The notes beneath the pieces were generated by a model. The model made no database searches and was not told the origin of the DNA. It worked only from the letters and a program-made list of their open reading frames with translations. This document shows positions 24,519 to 33,117 of a stretch of DNA of 47,426 nucleotides, piece after piece. Position 1 is the stretch's first letter. The number at the start of each line of letters is the position of its first letter. The DNA comes from Gammaproteobacteria bacterium (GTDB taxonomy: Bacteria > Pseudomonadota > Gammaproteobacteria > JAADGQ01): positions 2,381 to 49,806 of the forward strand of contig JAADGQ010000103.1 of NCBI GenBank assembly GCA_013152295.1. Reading direction: 5' to 3'. A program made the position numbers and the translations under genes.

Positions 24519-26897
24519 TTAAATTTTGTTCAGCGTAATGCTGGCTTCTTCAATGCCAGGGAATTTTTCATCGCCTGCCAACGACTTCTGCAAGTGCCTC
24601 TTCGCATCGCTGATTCTACCCTGTTCGTAATAAACCATACCTAGATGGTAGTGATAGGCCGCAACATTTGGCGCGATCTCCAACACCTTTTCAAACAGGC
24701 GAGCAGCCTCTTTCAGGTTGCCACGTTTGTAGTAGACCCAGCCCAGCGTATCCATATAAAGCGGGTTGCCCGAGTTCTCAAAGCCACGAGCCAGATCCAG
24801 CGCCTTATCCAGACTCGCTGCATCACCTTTACGCCCAACGAGTAAAACAGCCAAGTTGTTAGCTGCCAACGCCATATCCGCATCGCTATCGAATAGCCCC
24901 TCGTAGAGCGCGATAGCGGCATCAACATCACCCTGATTTTCATAGACGCCGGCCAACTGCAACACAACCCGGCGATCGCCGGGTAGAGCAACCAGCGCCT
25001 CACGATAGATTCGAATCGCCGCATCAACATCACCACGAGTCAGATAGAGATTCGCTAAGTCGATATAAGCGTCGCGCATCTTCGGATCGACCTTAATCGC
25101 CCCCAATAAAGCTGCTTCTGCTTTGTCATAATGATATTGAAACGCTTCAACCTCGCCCAACAATCCATAGGCGGCGGCCAAATCCGGTGCACGCTCAATC
25201 ACTGCCTGAATCTTTAACACCGCCTCCTCGGCGTTGCCCTGGGTTAAAAAGTCTTTATAGATACGAAACAGCTCGGTCAATGGCTCCTTGCTATCCGGAG
25301 ACTTCTCCAGTGCACCCTCGAACTCCGAAGAGGCTTCGCTATAGCGCTGCTGTAGCTGGTAAATCTGCCCCATACTGTAGAAACCGACGGCTTGATCCGG
25401 GTATGCCACTTTAATCGCTTTGGCGACATTTTCAGCCGCCTTCCAATCGCGGCGGATCGTGTAGGCATCCACCTTGGCCAGCAGTGCATTAAGGTTTTTG
25501 GGCGCAAGTTCGAGCAGTTTATCAGCAGTTTTTAATACCCCGTCGAGATCACCCAAAGAGATCAATACCTTCAGCAGTGACTGCCAGGTAAAAACATCCT
25601 CGCCATCCAACGACAGCACTTTGCTCAGGCTATCGCGCGCGTTGCTGTAATCACCACTGATCACATAAGCCTCTGCCAACAATTTAAGCGCCTCGATGGA
25701 GTTGGGGCGTACCGTCAACACTGCTTGCAGATCGGCAATCGCTTCCCGCGCCTCACTACGCGCCAACGCCAGCTTGCTGCGCGTTAACAGCGCATCGCGG
25801 TCCTTCGGATTCGCTTTCAAAACTTCACTGACCAACGTCGCAGCCTTTTCAGCCTGACCACGCTGCAACAGCATCAATGCCAGCTTGTTGCGCGCGGCCA
25901 AACCATTCGTGCCTTTATCATCCAGCGCGGCAATATCCGAATAGAGCTGCTCGGCCTGCTCCGGCCGCTTGGTTGCCACATAAAGTTCACCCAGCGCCAG
26001 ACGCAGCTGCAACGCTTCGGGCCTGTCCTCAATAGCATTGATCAGCTCCTGCTCGGCGGCATTACTACCTTTGCGAGAGGCCAAAAATTTACTCAAGAGG
26101 ACCACACGTTGAGGGTCGGATGGATCCAGCTTAACCAGCTCGCGCAACGCCTCCTCGGCTTTTTCCAGCTGGTTAGTATTAGAGTAAAAAACGGCCAGGC
26201 GGATTCGATGGCGCAGATCCTCTGGCTCCATGGAGACTACCTGTTGCAGCAGCGCCTCACTCTTTTCCGGCTGATTTTGGTTCACCAAAATTTGCGCCAG
26301 CGAAAGGTGCAGCGCCGCACTGCGCGGGCTCGCCTTAATCGCCCGCCGCAGTATCTCATCCGCTTGGGCAATATCGCCCTCCCGGCCGTAGAGCGTCAGC
26401 AGCAATATGGCAGCCCCTGATTGCGTTGCGTCGGCATCGAACACGGCACGCGCCTCTTTGATCGCACCCGCTATGTCGTTGCTACGCGACATCACAATCG
26501 CGCGCAGCGTTCGTCCCTCCAAATTACTGGGATCTCTCTCCAGCAACGCCTGCAGTGTTCGGGCAGCCCTCTCCACCTTGTTTGCCTGCAGGTAGAGCTT
26601 GCTCAGTTTAATGCTCGCCTGGGCCTGTCCTGGTTCCAACTCCAGCACTTTGTTGTAACTTTTGAAGGCCTGCTGCCACGCTTTCTCATGCTCCGCAATC
26701 CGGCCCAGCAAAAGATAAGCCTCTACAGACTGCGGGTTGCTCTGCAGCTCCAGCGTCAGCTCCGCTTTTGCGGCCTGAAAATCCCGCTTCTCCAGCAAAA
26801 TCTTGCTCTTGTTCAGGTGCGAGGGAAGCGCTGTATTTTGAGTTTCGCAAGCGCTCAGCAATAACCCGAATAAAACTAAAATGACAATATATTTCAT
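24519..26897 (-). CDS. Large TPR lipoprotein, PrsT-like
   Basis: A 792-residue lipoprotein. The ATG at 26897 is followed by a lipoprotein signal (MKYIVILVLFGLLLSAC) with the lipobox cysteine at 17; an upstream ATG at 26930 would displace it. The rest is about twenty TPR units, covering nearly the whole chain, with repeats such as DFQAAKAELTLEL and SVEAYLLLGRIAE. The layout (signal, Cys, wall-to-wall TPRs, a final unit with LGWVYYKRGNLKEAARLFEK) resembles PrsT, the TPR lipoprotein of PEP-CTERM/exosortase systems, and a PEP-CTERM protein is encoded at 42.1 kb. No other exosortase gene is beside it, so the link is only suggestive. It may also be a general assembly scaffold. Confidence 0.75.
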   Translation of the reverse strand: MKYIVILVLFGLLLSACETQNTALPSHLNKSKILLEKRDFQAAKAELTLELQSNPQSVEAYLLLGRIAEHEKAWQQAFKSYNKVLELEPGQAQASIKLSKLYLQANKVERAARTLQALLERDPSNLEGRTLRAIVMSRSNDIAGAIKEARAVFDADATQSGAAILLLTLYGREGDIAQADEILRRAIKASPRSAALHLSLAQILVNQNQPEKSEALLQQVVSMEPEDLRHRIRLAVFYSNTNQLEKAEEALRELVKLDPSDPQRVVLLSKFLASRKGSNAAEQELINAIEDRPEALQLRLALGELYVATKRPEQAEQLYSDIAALDDKGTNGLAARNKLALMLLQRGQAEKAATLVSEVLKANPKDRDALLTRSKLALARSEAREAIADLQAVLTVRPNSIEALKLLAEAYVISGDYSNARDSLSKVLSLDGEDVFTWQSLLKVLISLGDLDGVLKTADKLLELAPKNLNALLAKVDAYTIRRDWKAAENVAKAIKVAYPDQAVGFYSMGQIYQLQQRYSEASSEFEGALEKSPDSKEPLTELFRIYKDFLTQGNAEEAVLKIQAVIERAPDLAAAYGLLGEVEAFQYHYDKAEAALLGAIKVDPKMRDAYIDLANLYLTRGDVDAAIRIYREALVALPGDRRVVLQLAGVYENQGDVDAAIALYEGLFDSDADMALAANNLAVLLVGRKGDAASLDKALDLARGFENSGNPLYMDTLGWVYYKRGNLKEAARLFEKVLEIAPNVAAYHYHLGMVYYEQGRISDAKRHLQKSLAGDEKFPGIEEASITLNKI

Positions 26898-27110
26898 AAA
26901 GTTATCGTTGAAATCCAACATAGAGCTCATAGAAAAAGGCCGTCAAACATCCCGTCTGTTATCGACCGCCGCAACGGTGAAATTCACTGACACAATACGC
27001 CAACCTGCTGCGCAACGTCCAAATCATCTCTGACCTAATTTGCAGTGAACAGGTTCTTTGTAGCAGAGGGGACTATGGTAAGGTGTCGGCAATAATTAGA
27101 TCAAGGCGAA

Positions 27111-28019
27111 ATGGCGCCGAAACACACAAGAACCATGACACCGAACGACTACTGCCAGAACAGAGCTTCAAAAAGCGGCTCCAGCTTTTATTACAGCTTC
27201 CTTTTTCTACCTGCCAAACAGCGCCAGGCGATCATCGCTCTCTATGCCTTTTGCCGCGAAGTCGATGATGTGGTGGACGAATACACGGATGAAAATCTCG
27301 CCCGAATCAAGCTCGCATGGTGGCGCGAAGAGGTCGCACGCACTTTTCAGGGTGAACCTCAACATCCGGTAGGTAAGGCGCTACTCGAGGCCACTGACAA
27401 CTTCAATCTTCCTCAGGAGTACTTTGCAGAGATCATCGACGGCATGGAGATGGATCTGAATGATACCCGCTACGCAACCTTTAAAGAGCTGGCACTCTAC
27501 TGCCATCGCGTAGCCGGCGTCGTCGGCCTCATGGCTGCTGAAATTTTTGGCTATGAAGATCGCCGCACCCTTGATTATGCACAATCACTGGGCATGGCTT
27601 TTCAGCTCACCAATATTCTGCGCGATGTACGTGAAGATTGTGATCGTGGTCGCCTCTACCTTCCTCTCGAAGACCTGCAACGCTTTAATGTCAGTACAGA
27701 GCAGATCGCCTCCTACACGACCACCGATAACATCAGAGCGCTATTGGCTTTTGAAGCACAGCGTGCCCATGACTATTATCAAAAAGCCTTTGATGAACTC
27801 CCTGCATGTGACCGTTACCGACAGCTCAGTGGCTTGATTATGGCTGCAATATATAAGACCACCCTGCAGGAGATTGAGAACGATCACTTTAACGTATTGC
27901 AACATCGTATTCGCCTCACGCCGCTACGCAAATTGTGGATCGCATGGAAGACTGCCCGCCATGAAAAAAAAGCTCACAAGCAGATACAACGACGCACAAA
28001 AGCAGCCGATAGCATCTAG
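27111..28019 (+). CDS. hpnD: Squalene/phytoene synthase family protein, HpnD-like
   Basis: A 302-residue trans-isoprenyl diphosphate synthase. The substrate-binding aspartate motifs are both present: YAFCREVDDVVDE (about 45-57) and NILRDVREDCDRGRLYLP (about 167-184). The opening SGSSFYYSFLFLP and length match HpnD, which makes presqualene diphosphate from two farnesyl diphosphates for squalene and hopanoid synthesis. The usual partners hpnC and hpnE are not adjacent. AAGG lies ahead of the ATG at 27111, but relatives usually begin at the later ATG (27135), so the start is uncertain. Phytoene synthase is the main alternative. Confidence 0.8.
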   Translation: MAPKHTRTMTPNDYCQNRASKSGSSFYYSFLFLPAKQRQAIIALYAFCREVDDVVDEYTDENLARIKLAWWREEVARTFQGEPQHPVGKALLEATDNFNLPQEYFAEIIDGMEMDLNDTRYATFKELALYCHRVAGVVGLMAAEIFGYEDRRTLDYAQSLGMAFQLTNILRDVREDCDRGRLYLPLEDLQRFNVSTEQIASYTTTDNIRALLAFEAQRAHDYYQKAFDELPACDRYRQLSGLIMAAIYKTTLQEIENDHFNVLQHRIRLTPLRKLWIAWKTARHEKKAHKQIQRRTKAADSI

Positions 28020-28403
28020 TTTTTTTATGGCAGAACAAGGCAGCCAAGTGCTGCGTAAATTTTCTTAAACCCACGCTCTCATCTCACCAGTCCGTCCCCC
28101 CAAAGCGCCCTTGCAACAAAGGGTTGCGTCTCACACCCGATACGTATACATTGTGCGTGGTTGATAACCTGCTAATGTAGTTGACGATACGGGTTGCGCA
28201 CGATGATCAAATCAAGAAATATAGATATCCCAAGCCTGACCCTATATTTTTTCAACACAGCAAAATTCGCTATTTATCGCCATGACATAGAGGTGAATAT
28301 GCAAGCAACCAAACAATCCGTTACTTGCTAGCCCAGTCCGAAATGACTACCTCGATTAATGTGATCTTCATCACAAAACGACAAAACCAAGGGCACTAGT
28401 GTC
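28020..28403. other. 384-base intergenic region with CRP-type site
   Basis: Three elements are visible. A small hairpin GCAGC-CAAGT-GCTGC (28040-28054) lies just after hpnD and may help end its transcript. An inverted repeat AAATATAG / CTATATTT (28217-28224 with 28242-28249) encloses a CAAGCCTGACC core that looks like a REP remnant. A CRP-type dyad follows at 28360-28375 (separate entry). A 10-codon ORF at 28299 with a good ribosome site was not accepted as a gene. Confidence 0.5.
28360..28375. promoter_or_regulatory. CRP/Vfr-type operator ahead of the envelope-signalling operon
   Basis: TGTGA-TCTTCA-TCACA is a perfect match to the CRP consensus half-sites TGTGA-N6-TCACA. It ends 28 bases before the first start codon of the four-gene operon. 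No good -35/-10 pair is clear downstream, so the site could activate from close range or repress. Confidence 0.65.
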
Positions 28404-28883
28404 GTGACTTTTAAGCGAGCATACCAAGCAATGGTGCGATCCATAATCGTATTGGTAGCGCTTGGTTTGTTCGCCGTTAATGCGACTGCAGAGACCCACA
28501 ATAAAGCACGCGGTGAAGTGGGTGAAGTGAAAGTCATCGCCTCTCCAGACACACCTGCACGCGAAACCACCGTACCTCAGCTGCGCGCAATCTTTGCCAT
28601 GCGGCTGCATAAATGGGCTGGCAACTTGCCTGTTACCGTTTATGTGCTGAGCGACTACCACCCCACTCACGCCGCGTTCAGCAAAACCATTCTGAATCTC
28701 TTCCCTTACCAAATGCGCAGAACATGGAATCGCTTGGTATTTTCAGGAACGGGTCAAGCACCCGAAGAGGTGCTCTCTGAAGAGGAGATGGTGCGCAAGG
28801 TGGCGTCAACCCCCGGAGCCATTGGCTACATAAGGAGGGTCAAAGCAGATGACAGCGTCCATGTGCTCAAGATCCATCGCTAA
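28404..28883 (+). CDS. Small periplasmic phosphate-binding-protein-like factor
   Basis: A 159-residue exported protein starting at GTG (or at the ATG at 28431). The signal peptide is IIVLVALGLFAVNATAE. The mature ~130 residues resemble half of a PstS-type binding protein (PBP-like family): VKVIASPDTPARETTVPQLRAIF early, PVTVYVLSDYHPTHAAF in the middle, and VASTPGAIGYIRR near the end, the last being the usual GxIGY motif. It is too short for a two-lobe binding protein, so it may be a one-lobe sensor or co-factor rather than a transporter part; no ABC transporter genes are near. It is first in an operon with an outer-membrane barrel, a GGDEF-EAL protein and an acyltransferase. Confidence 0.78.
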   Translation: MTFKRAYQAMVRSIIVLVALGLFAVNATAETHNKARGEVGEVKVIASPDTPARETTVPQLRAIFAMRLHKWAGNLPVTVYVLSDYHPTHAAFSKTILNLFPYQMRRTWNRLVFSGTGQAPEEVLSEEEMVRKVASTPGAIGYIRRVKADDSVHVLKIHR

Positions 28884-28914
28884 CCATGTTAGCTCGCGAC
28901 AGACGAATGGAATC

Positions 28915-30111
28915 ATGACTAAAACCACAGCAGTTATCTTGCTGACACTGTCAGTCGCCTCTCCGTTTGCCAGCAGCCTCGCAGGCAACAGCGCAAGCTC
29001 TGTGCAACTGCATGGCTTCATCAGTCAGAGTTACACACGCACATCCAACAACCGATTCTTCGGGGAGAGCGAAAACAACGGCAGCTTTGACTTCAGAGAG
29101 ATGGGCATCAATATCTCGGCACGACCCTCTCCCGACCTGCAGCTGGCCGCACAGCTCACCTCACGCAAAGCAGGCAAAAGTGACGACGGTGATGTACAGC
29201 TCGACTATGGATTGATGGATTACAGCTTTGCCGCCAATGAAACAGCGCGCTATGGAATGCGTCTTGGTCGCCTTAAAGTACCGCTGGGCCTATACAACGA
29301 GACCCGTGGTGCGCCGATGACCCGTGCTGGTATTTTGCTGGCTCAGTCCATCTACTTCGAGCGCTCGCGTAATGTCGCACTCTCCGCCGATGCGGGCGAG
29401 CTCTACGGCGAATACCGAGGCACCTTTGGGCAACTATCCGCACAAGCTGCGGTGGGCCGACCCAATGTTGTTGACCCAGACATCGAAACCGCACTGTTTA
29501 AACGCAACCAACCTGGAAGGCTGGAGGATGACATCGCCTACTCCGGTCGTATCATGTACGAAAACAGCGCCAGCACCCTGCGCGCGGCACTCAGCCATCT
29601 GCGTTTGTATATCCCCTATAACGCTGCTCCTGGCGATCCACTCGGCAATGGTGAAATTCGTTTTATCCCTTGGGTGCTCTCGATGCAGTACGACAGCGAA
29701 TTTTGGACACTCACGTCGGAATACGCTATCCGTCGCTTTGAATATTCACAGTTTGCCGCTTTTAATGACTTCGACATCAATGGGGAGAGTTACTATATCC
29801 AGGCTCAATATCACATAGCACCACGTTGGCGAGCACTGCTGCGCTACGACGTACTCTACAACGATGCCAAAGATCGCGACGGGCACGCCTTCGCAGCGAA
29901 CCCTGCGAATCGCGGGGTGCCTGCTTACAGCCAATTTGCCAAGGACTGGGCGATTGGCCTGCGCTGGGATGCACACCGACACCTGATGCTTAGAGCTGAA
30001 TACCATGACATCAACGGCACAGGCTGGCTACCCAACAATGACAACCTGATTCCCGCTGCCACACAAAAACATTGGAATCTGTTCTTGCTGTCGGCGACAC
30101 TCTATTTTTAG
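28915..30111 (+). CDS. Outer-membrane beta-barrel, porin-like
   Basis: A 398-residue exported protein. The ATG at 28915 gives a clean signal peptide (MTKTTAVILLTLSVASPFAS); the frame is open further upstream into the preceding gene. The mature chain is rich in alternating strands with aromatic girdles (YYIQAQYHIAPRWRALLRYD, FAKDWAIGLRWDA, LMLRAEYHDIN) and ends in Phe (FLLSATLYF), as outer-membrane barrels do. It begins VQLHGFISQSYTRT, in the style of phosphate- or DcaP-type porins, but I cannot name a substrate. No plug or TonB box is seen. It lies 31 bases after the small binding-protein gene and is probably its partner. Confidence 0.78.
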   Translation: MTKTTAVILLTLSVASPFASSLAGNSASSVQLHGFISQSYTRTSNNRFFGESENNGSFDFREMGINISARPSPDLQLAAQLTSRKAGKSDDGDVQLDYGLMDYSFAANETARYGMRLGRLKVPLGLYNETRGAPMTRAGILLAQSIYFERSRNVALSADAGELYGEYRGTFGQLSAQAAVGRPNVVDPDIETALFKRNQPGRLEDDIAYSGRIMYENSASTLRAALSHLRLYIPYNAAPGDPLGNGEIRFIPWVLSMQYDSEFWTLTSEYAIRRFEYSQFAAFNDFDINGESYYIQAQYHIAPRWRALLRYDVLYNDAKDRDGHAFAANPANRGVPAYSQFAKDWAIGLRWDAHRHLMLRAEYHDINGTGWLPNNDNLIPAATQKHWNLFLLSATLYF

Positions 30112-30170
30112 CCGGTAGCAGGCCGTTGAAAAGCTCACACCACCACGGCTTCACTATATGGCGCGGCAGT

Positions 30171-33071
30171 ATGAAAACGGGCAAAACTTCATCACCAACG
30201 ACACGATTCCTCAGCCTGAAATGGCAGGCAGTATTGTTGGTGAGTATCGTATTGGTTGCGGTGAACGTGGCGATCTCACTTCTCAGCTACCACTCACTGT
30301 CAGACCAGTTCGAGCATGAACGCACGGTCGCCCAGCAACGCCATGCACAACAGCTCAGCGGACTCATCAAGCAATCTGAGCAGAAGCTGCAACAGCTTGG
30401 TGACATGCTACCCACCTTTGATGGCATCAAAGCAGCTCTTGCCAAAGGTGATGCTGATCTGATCAGCAATCAACTCGAAAAACACTGGCCAACACTACAT
30501 ATCGATCTGGGCATTGACAGTGTTGCTTTTTATGGCAACGGCAACCAACTCATCACATACAAAAACACCAAACGACAAACACCGATCAAACAGAGTCTGT
30601 CTGAACTTGTCAAAGCTGCTAACGACCGTGAAACACCAGCGGCACTGCTGAATTGCAATCATGGCTGCCTCCAGTACGTAGCCGTACCACTGCTGATTGA
30701 TGGTAAAAAAGTAGGGGTTGTCACCCTGGGCATCTCTCTTGCCGACCTGCTGCTCGGGTTTCAGCAGATAGCCAATGCCGACATCGCGATCATCAACACC
30801 GTGGCACCGCAACAAGGCAGCCCGGCAGAGGAGCCTGTCGATCGTGCCATTCCCGCTTGGGGCCGCCATGTAGAGGCGCTGACTCACGCCGAAAAAACGC
30901 TGCGAATTATTCGCCTCGCTGCCAAAAAATACCCAGCACTTTCGAGCGCACAGTTTCGCATTCGCGATCCGGCATCGGACCAGCACTATGAGATAGCATT
31001 GATACCACTGGCGGCTTACACGCAATCCCAACCAACTGATATCGCCATCATCGCCAATATCAGCGGCGCGCTAAAACAGATTCATAGCGCCGTTCAGCAG
31101 AGTGTCATTATCGGGATTATCAGCCTAGCGCTGTCCGAGTTGGTGCTACTTGCGCTGCTCTGGGTGCCTATGGCACGCCTGAGAAACATGGCTGAAACCT
31201 TGCCACTGCTGGCACGCAGTGCCTATGCAAAAGCACGACACGCCATTGCCCGACCTGCTGAAAGACAGTGGCTCGCTGACGAGATCGATCTGCTCGGCGA
31301 CAGTACGATCGAACTCTCTCACCAGCTGGAAGATCTGGAAAATCAGGTTGAACACCACACCCACTCATTAGCAGAAAAGATCGGCGAGCTCGCCCACGAA
31401 CGAGACTTCGTGCAGGACCTGCTCAACACCGTGCAGGTCATCATCCTCACCCAAGACAGCGAAGGTCGCATACTGCTGATCAATGACTACGGTCAGCGTT
31501 TAATCGGTTACAGCCAGCAGGAGCTGCATGGGCGCCGTTTCACCGAACTACTCGCTGACGATGGCGCACTCTCCACATGCCGCATCAAAGTAGAAGAGGT
31601 GATTAGCGGACGCCAGACGCAAACCCAGCAGGAGTGCGTCATCACCTGTAAAAACGGCACATGTCGAAATATCGCCTGGTTTCACTCACACCTGACCAGC
31701 GAACAGAAACGGGGGCAGACACTGCTCTCAGCCGGACTGGATATCACCACACGAAAACAGGCCGAGTCACGACTCGCCTGGCTGGCCGACCACGACCCGT
31801 TAACAATGCTGCCCAACCGTCGCCGACTGCAGGAGGAGCTCGCCATCATGTTGACACTGGCCGACCGCCACAAACACACTGGGGCGCTGCTATTTATTGA
31901 CTTGGATCAGTTCAAATATGTAAATGACACCAGCGGCCATCACGCTGGGGATGCACTACTGAGAGAGGTCGCCACTACCCTGAAACAGCTGCTGCGCAGC
32001 TCGGATATCGTTGCTCGACTGGGCGGTGACGAGTTCGCTGTCATCGTCCCGGAGATCAATGAAAAAGGAGCCGTCCAGGTTGCCCAAAAAATTCACGAAG
32101 ACCTCGCGACCATTGAGTTCCCTGTCCATCAGCGCGCCCACAAAGTCACCGCTAGCATCGGCATCGCCATGTTTCCGGCTCACGGTGCCCAACCTCACAC
32201 CCTGCTAGCCAACGCCGACCTAGCCATGTACCACGCAAAAGGGGCAGGCAGGAACCGCTCACACCTATTTTCTCCCGATGAGAAAGCCCGCGAACGCATG
32301 CAGGCTGACATAGATTGGCAGCAACGCATCGAACATGCCTTGAATCACGGTGGCTTCACGCTGCTCTACCAGCCGATCATGGATCTATCCAAGGAAAATA
32401 TCTCTCACTACGAAGTGTTGCTGCGTATGCGTGATAAAAACAGCGCTCTGCTAGCGCCGCAATCGTTCATCGAGGTTGCAGAGCGTAATGGTCAAATACG
32501 CGCTATCGATCATTTTGTATTAAAGCGGGCGATCACCCAGCTTTCAAAAATCACCACCAAACGGAATGATGTCACCCTCTCCATTAATCTCTCCGCCCAT
32601 GCTTTCGATGATCCCGAACTGCTCTCTCTGCTTAAAGGGCTGCTTGAAGAGACCTCCGTCCCCCCCAAGCAACTTGTTTTTGAGATCACTGAAACGGCTG
32701 CTCTCGCCGACATCATCGCGGCTCGTGACCTGATGATTGCCATTCGTAGGCTGGGCTGCCAATTTGCGCTGGATGACTTCGGTGTCGGCTTCTCCTCCTT
32801 CCACTATCTCAAGGAGCTACCCTTTGACTACGTCAAGATTGATGGCTCTTTCATTCGCAATTTGTCACAAAACAGGGATGACCAAATATTGGTAAAAGGT
32901 ATCTGCAGCGTAGCAGAGGGCTTCGGCAAAAAAATCATCGCCGAGTTTGTGGAGAACGAAGAGACGCTGGAACTGCTCAGAGAGTTCCAGGTTGATCTGG
33001 CTCAGGGCTACCACATCGGTGCACCTATCGATACAGTCCCTGATGACAACCGCTACCCAACCATCCATTAA
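30171..33071 (+). CDS. Membrane sensor with PAS, GGDEF and EAL domains (c-di-GMP turnover)
   Basis: A 966-residue protein from the ATG at 30171; the frame is open 33 codons upstream into the porin gene. Its order is: membrane segment 1 (about 17-38), periplasmic sensor (about 40-305), membrane segment 2 (about 310-332), coiled coil, PAS (about 410-530), GGDEF (about 540-705; HDPLTMLPNRRR, LGGDEFAVIV intact, RSSD inhibitory site five residues before it) and EAL (about 720-960). The EAL motif reads EVL, and downstream residues NLSAHAF, EITETAAL, DDFGVGFSSF and KIDGSFI are kept, so both synthesis and breakdown of c-di-GMP are possible. The sensor holds a CNHGC pair that could bind metal or form a disulfide. 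Third gene of the operon. Confidence 0.92.
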   Translation: MKTGKTSSPTTRFLSLKWQAVLLVSIVLVAVNVAISLLSYHSLSDQFEHERTVAQQRHAQQLSGLIKQSEQKLQQLGDMLPTFDGIKAALAKGDADLISNQLEKHWPTLHIDLGIDSVAFYGNGNQLITYKNTKRQTPIKQSLSELVKAANDRETPAALLNCNHGCLQYVAVPLLIDGKKVGVVTLGISLADLLLGFQQIANADIAIINTVAPQQGSPAEEPVDRAIPAWGRHVEALTHAEKTLRIIRLAAKKYPALSSAQFRIRDPASDQHYEIALIPLAAYTQSQPTDIAIIANISGALKQIHSAVQQSVIIGIISLALSELVLLALLWVPMARLRNMAETLPLLARSAYAKARHAIARPAERQWLADEIDLLGDSTIELSHQLEDLENQVEHHTHSLAEKIGELAHERDFVQDLLNTVQVIILTQDSEGRILLINDYGQRLIGYSQQELHGRRFTELLADDGALSTCRIKVEEVISGRQTQTQQECVITCKNGTCRNIAWFHSHLTSEQKRGQTLLSAGLDITTRKQAESRLAWLADHDPLTMLPNRRRLQEELAIMLTLADRHKHTGALLFIDLDQFKYVNDTSGHHAGDALLREVATTLKQLLRSSDIVARLGGDEFAVIVPEINEKGAVQVAQKIHEDLATIEFPVHQRAHKVTASIGIAMFPAHGAQPHTLLANADLAMYHAKGAGRNRSHLFSPDEKARERMQADIDWQQRIEHALNHGGFTLLYQPIMDLSKENISHYEVLLRMRDKNSALLAPQSFIEVAERNGQIRAIDHFVLKRAITQLSKITTKRNDVTLSINLSAHAFDDPELLSLLKGLLEETSVPPKQLVFEITETAALADIIAARDLMIAIRRLGCQFALDDFGVGFSSFHYLKELPFDYVKIDGSFIRNLSQNRDDQILVKGICSVAEGFGKKIIAEFVENEETLELLREFQVDLAQGYHIGAPIDTVPDDNRYPTIH

Positions 33072-33117
33072 TAGCCTGTTAACACAATTGGATTATCACA
33101 GCCAAAGGAGCCGCGCC

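Noticed and set aside
28299-28331. A 10-codon ORF (MQATKQSVTC) with a good GAGGTG ribosome site ahead of the CRP-type dyad
   Set aside because: Too short to support as a gene, it ends before the operator, and its ribosome site may be chance; recorded only as part of the intergenic region.
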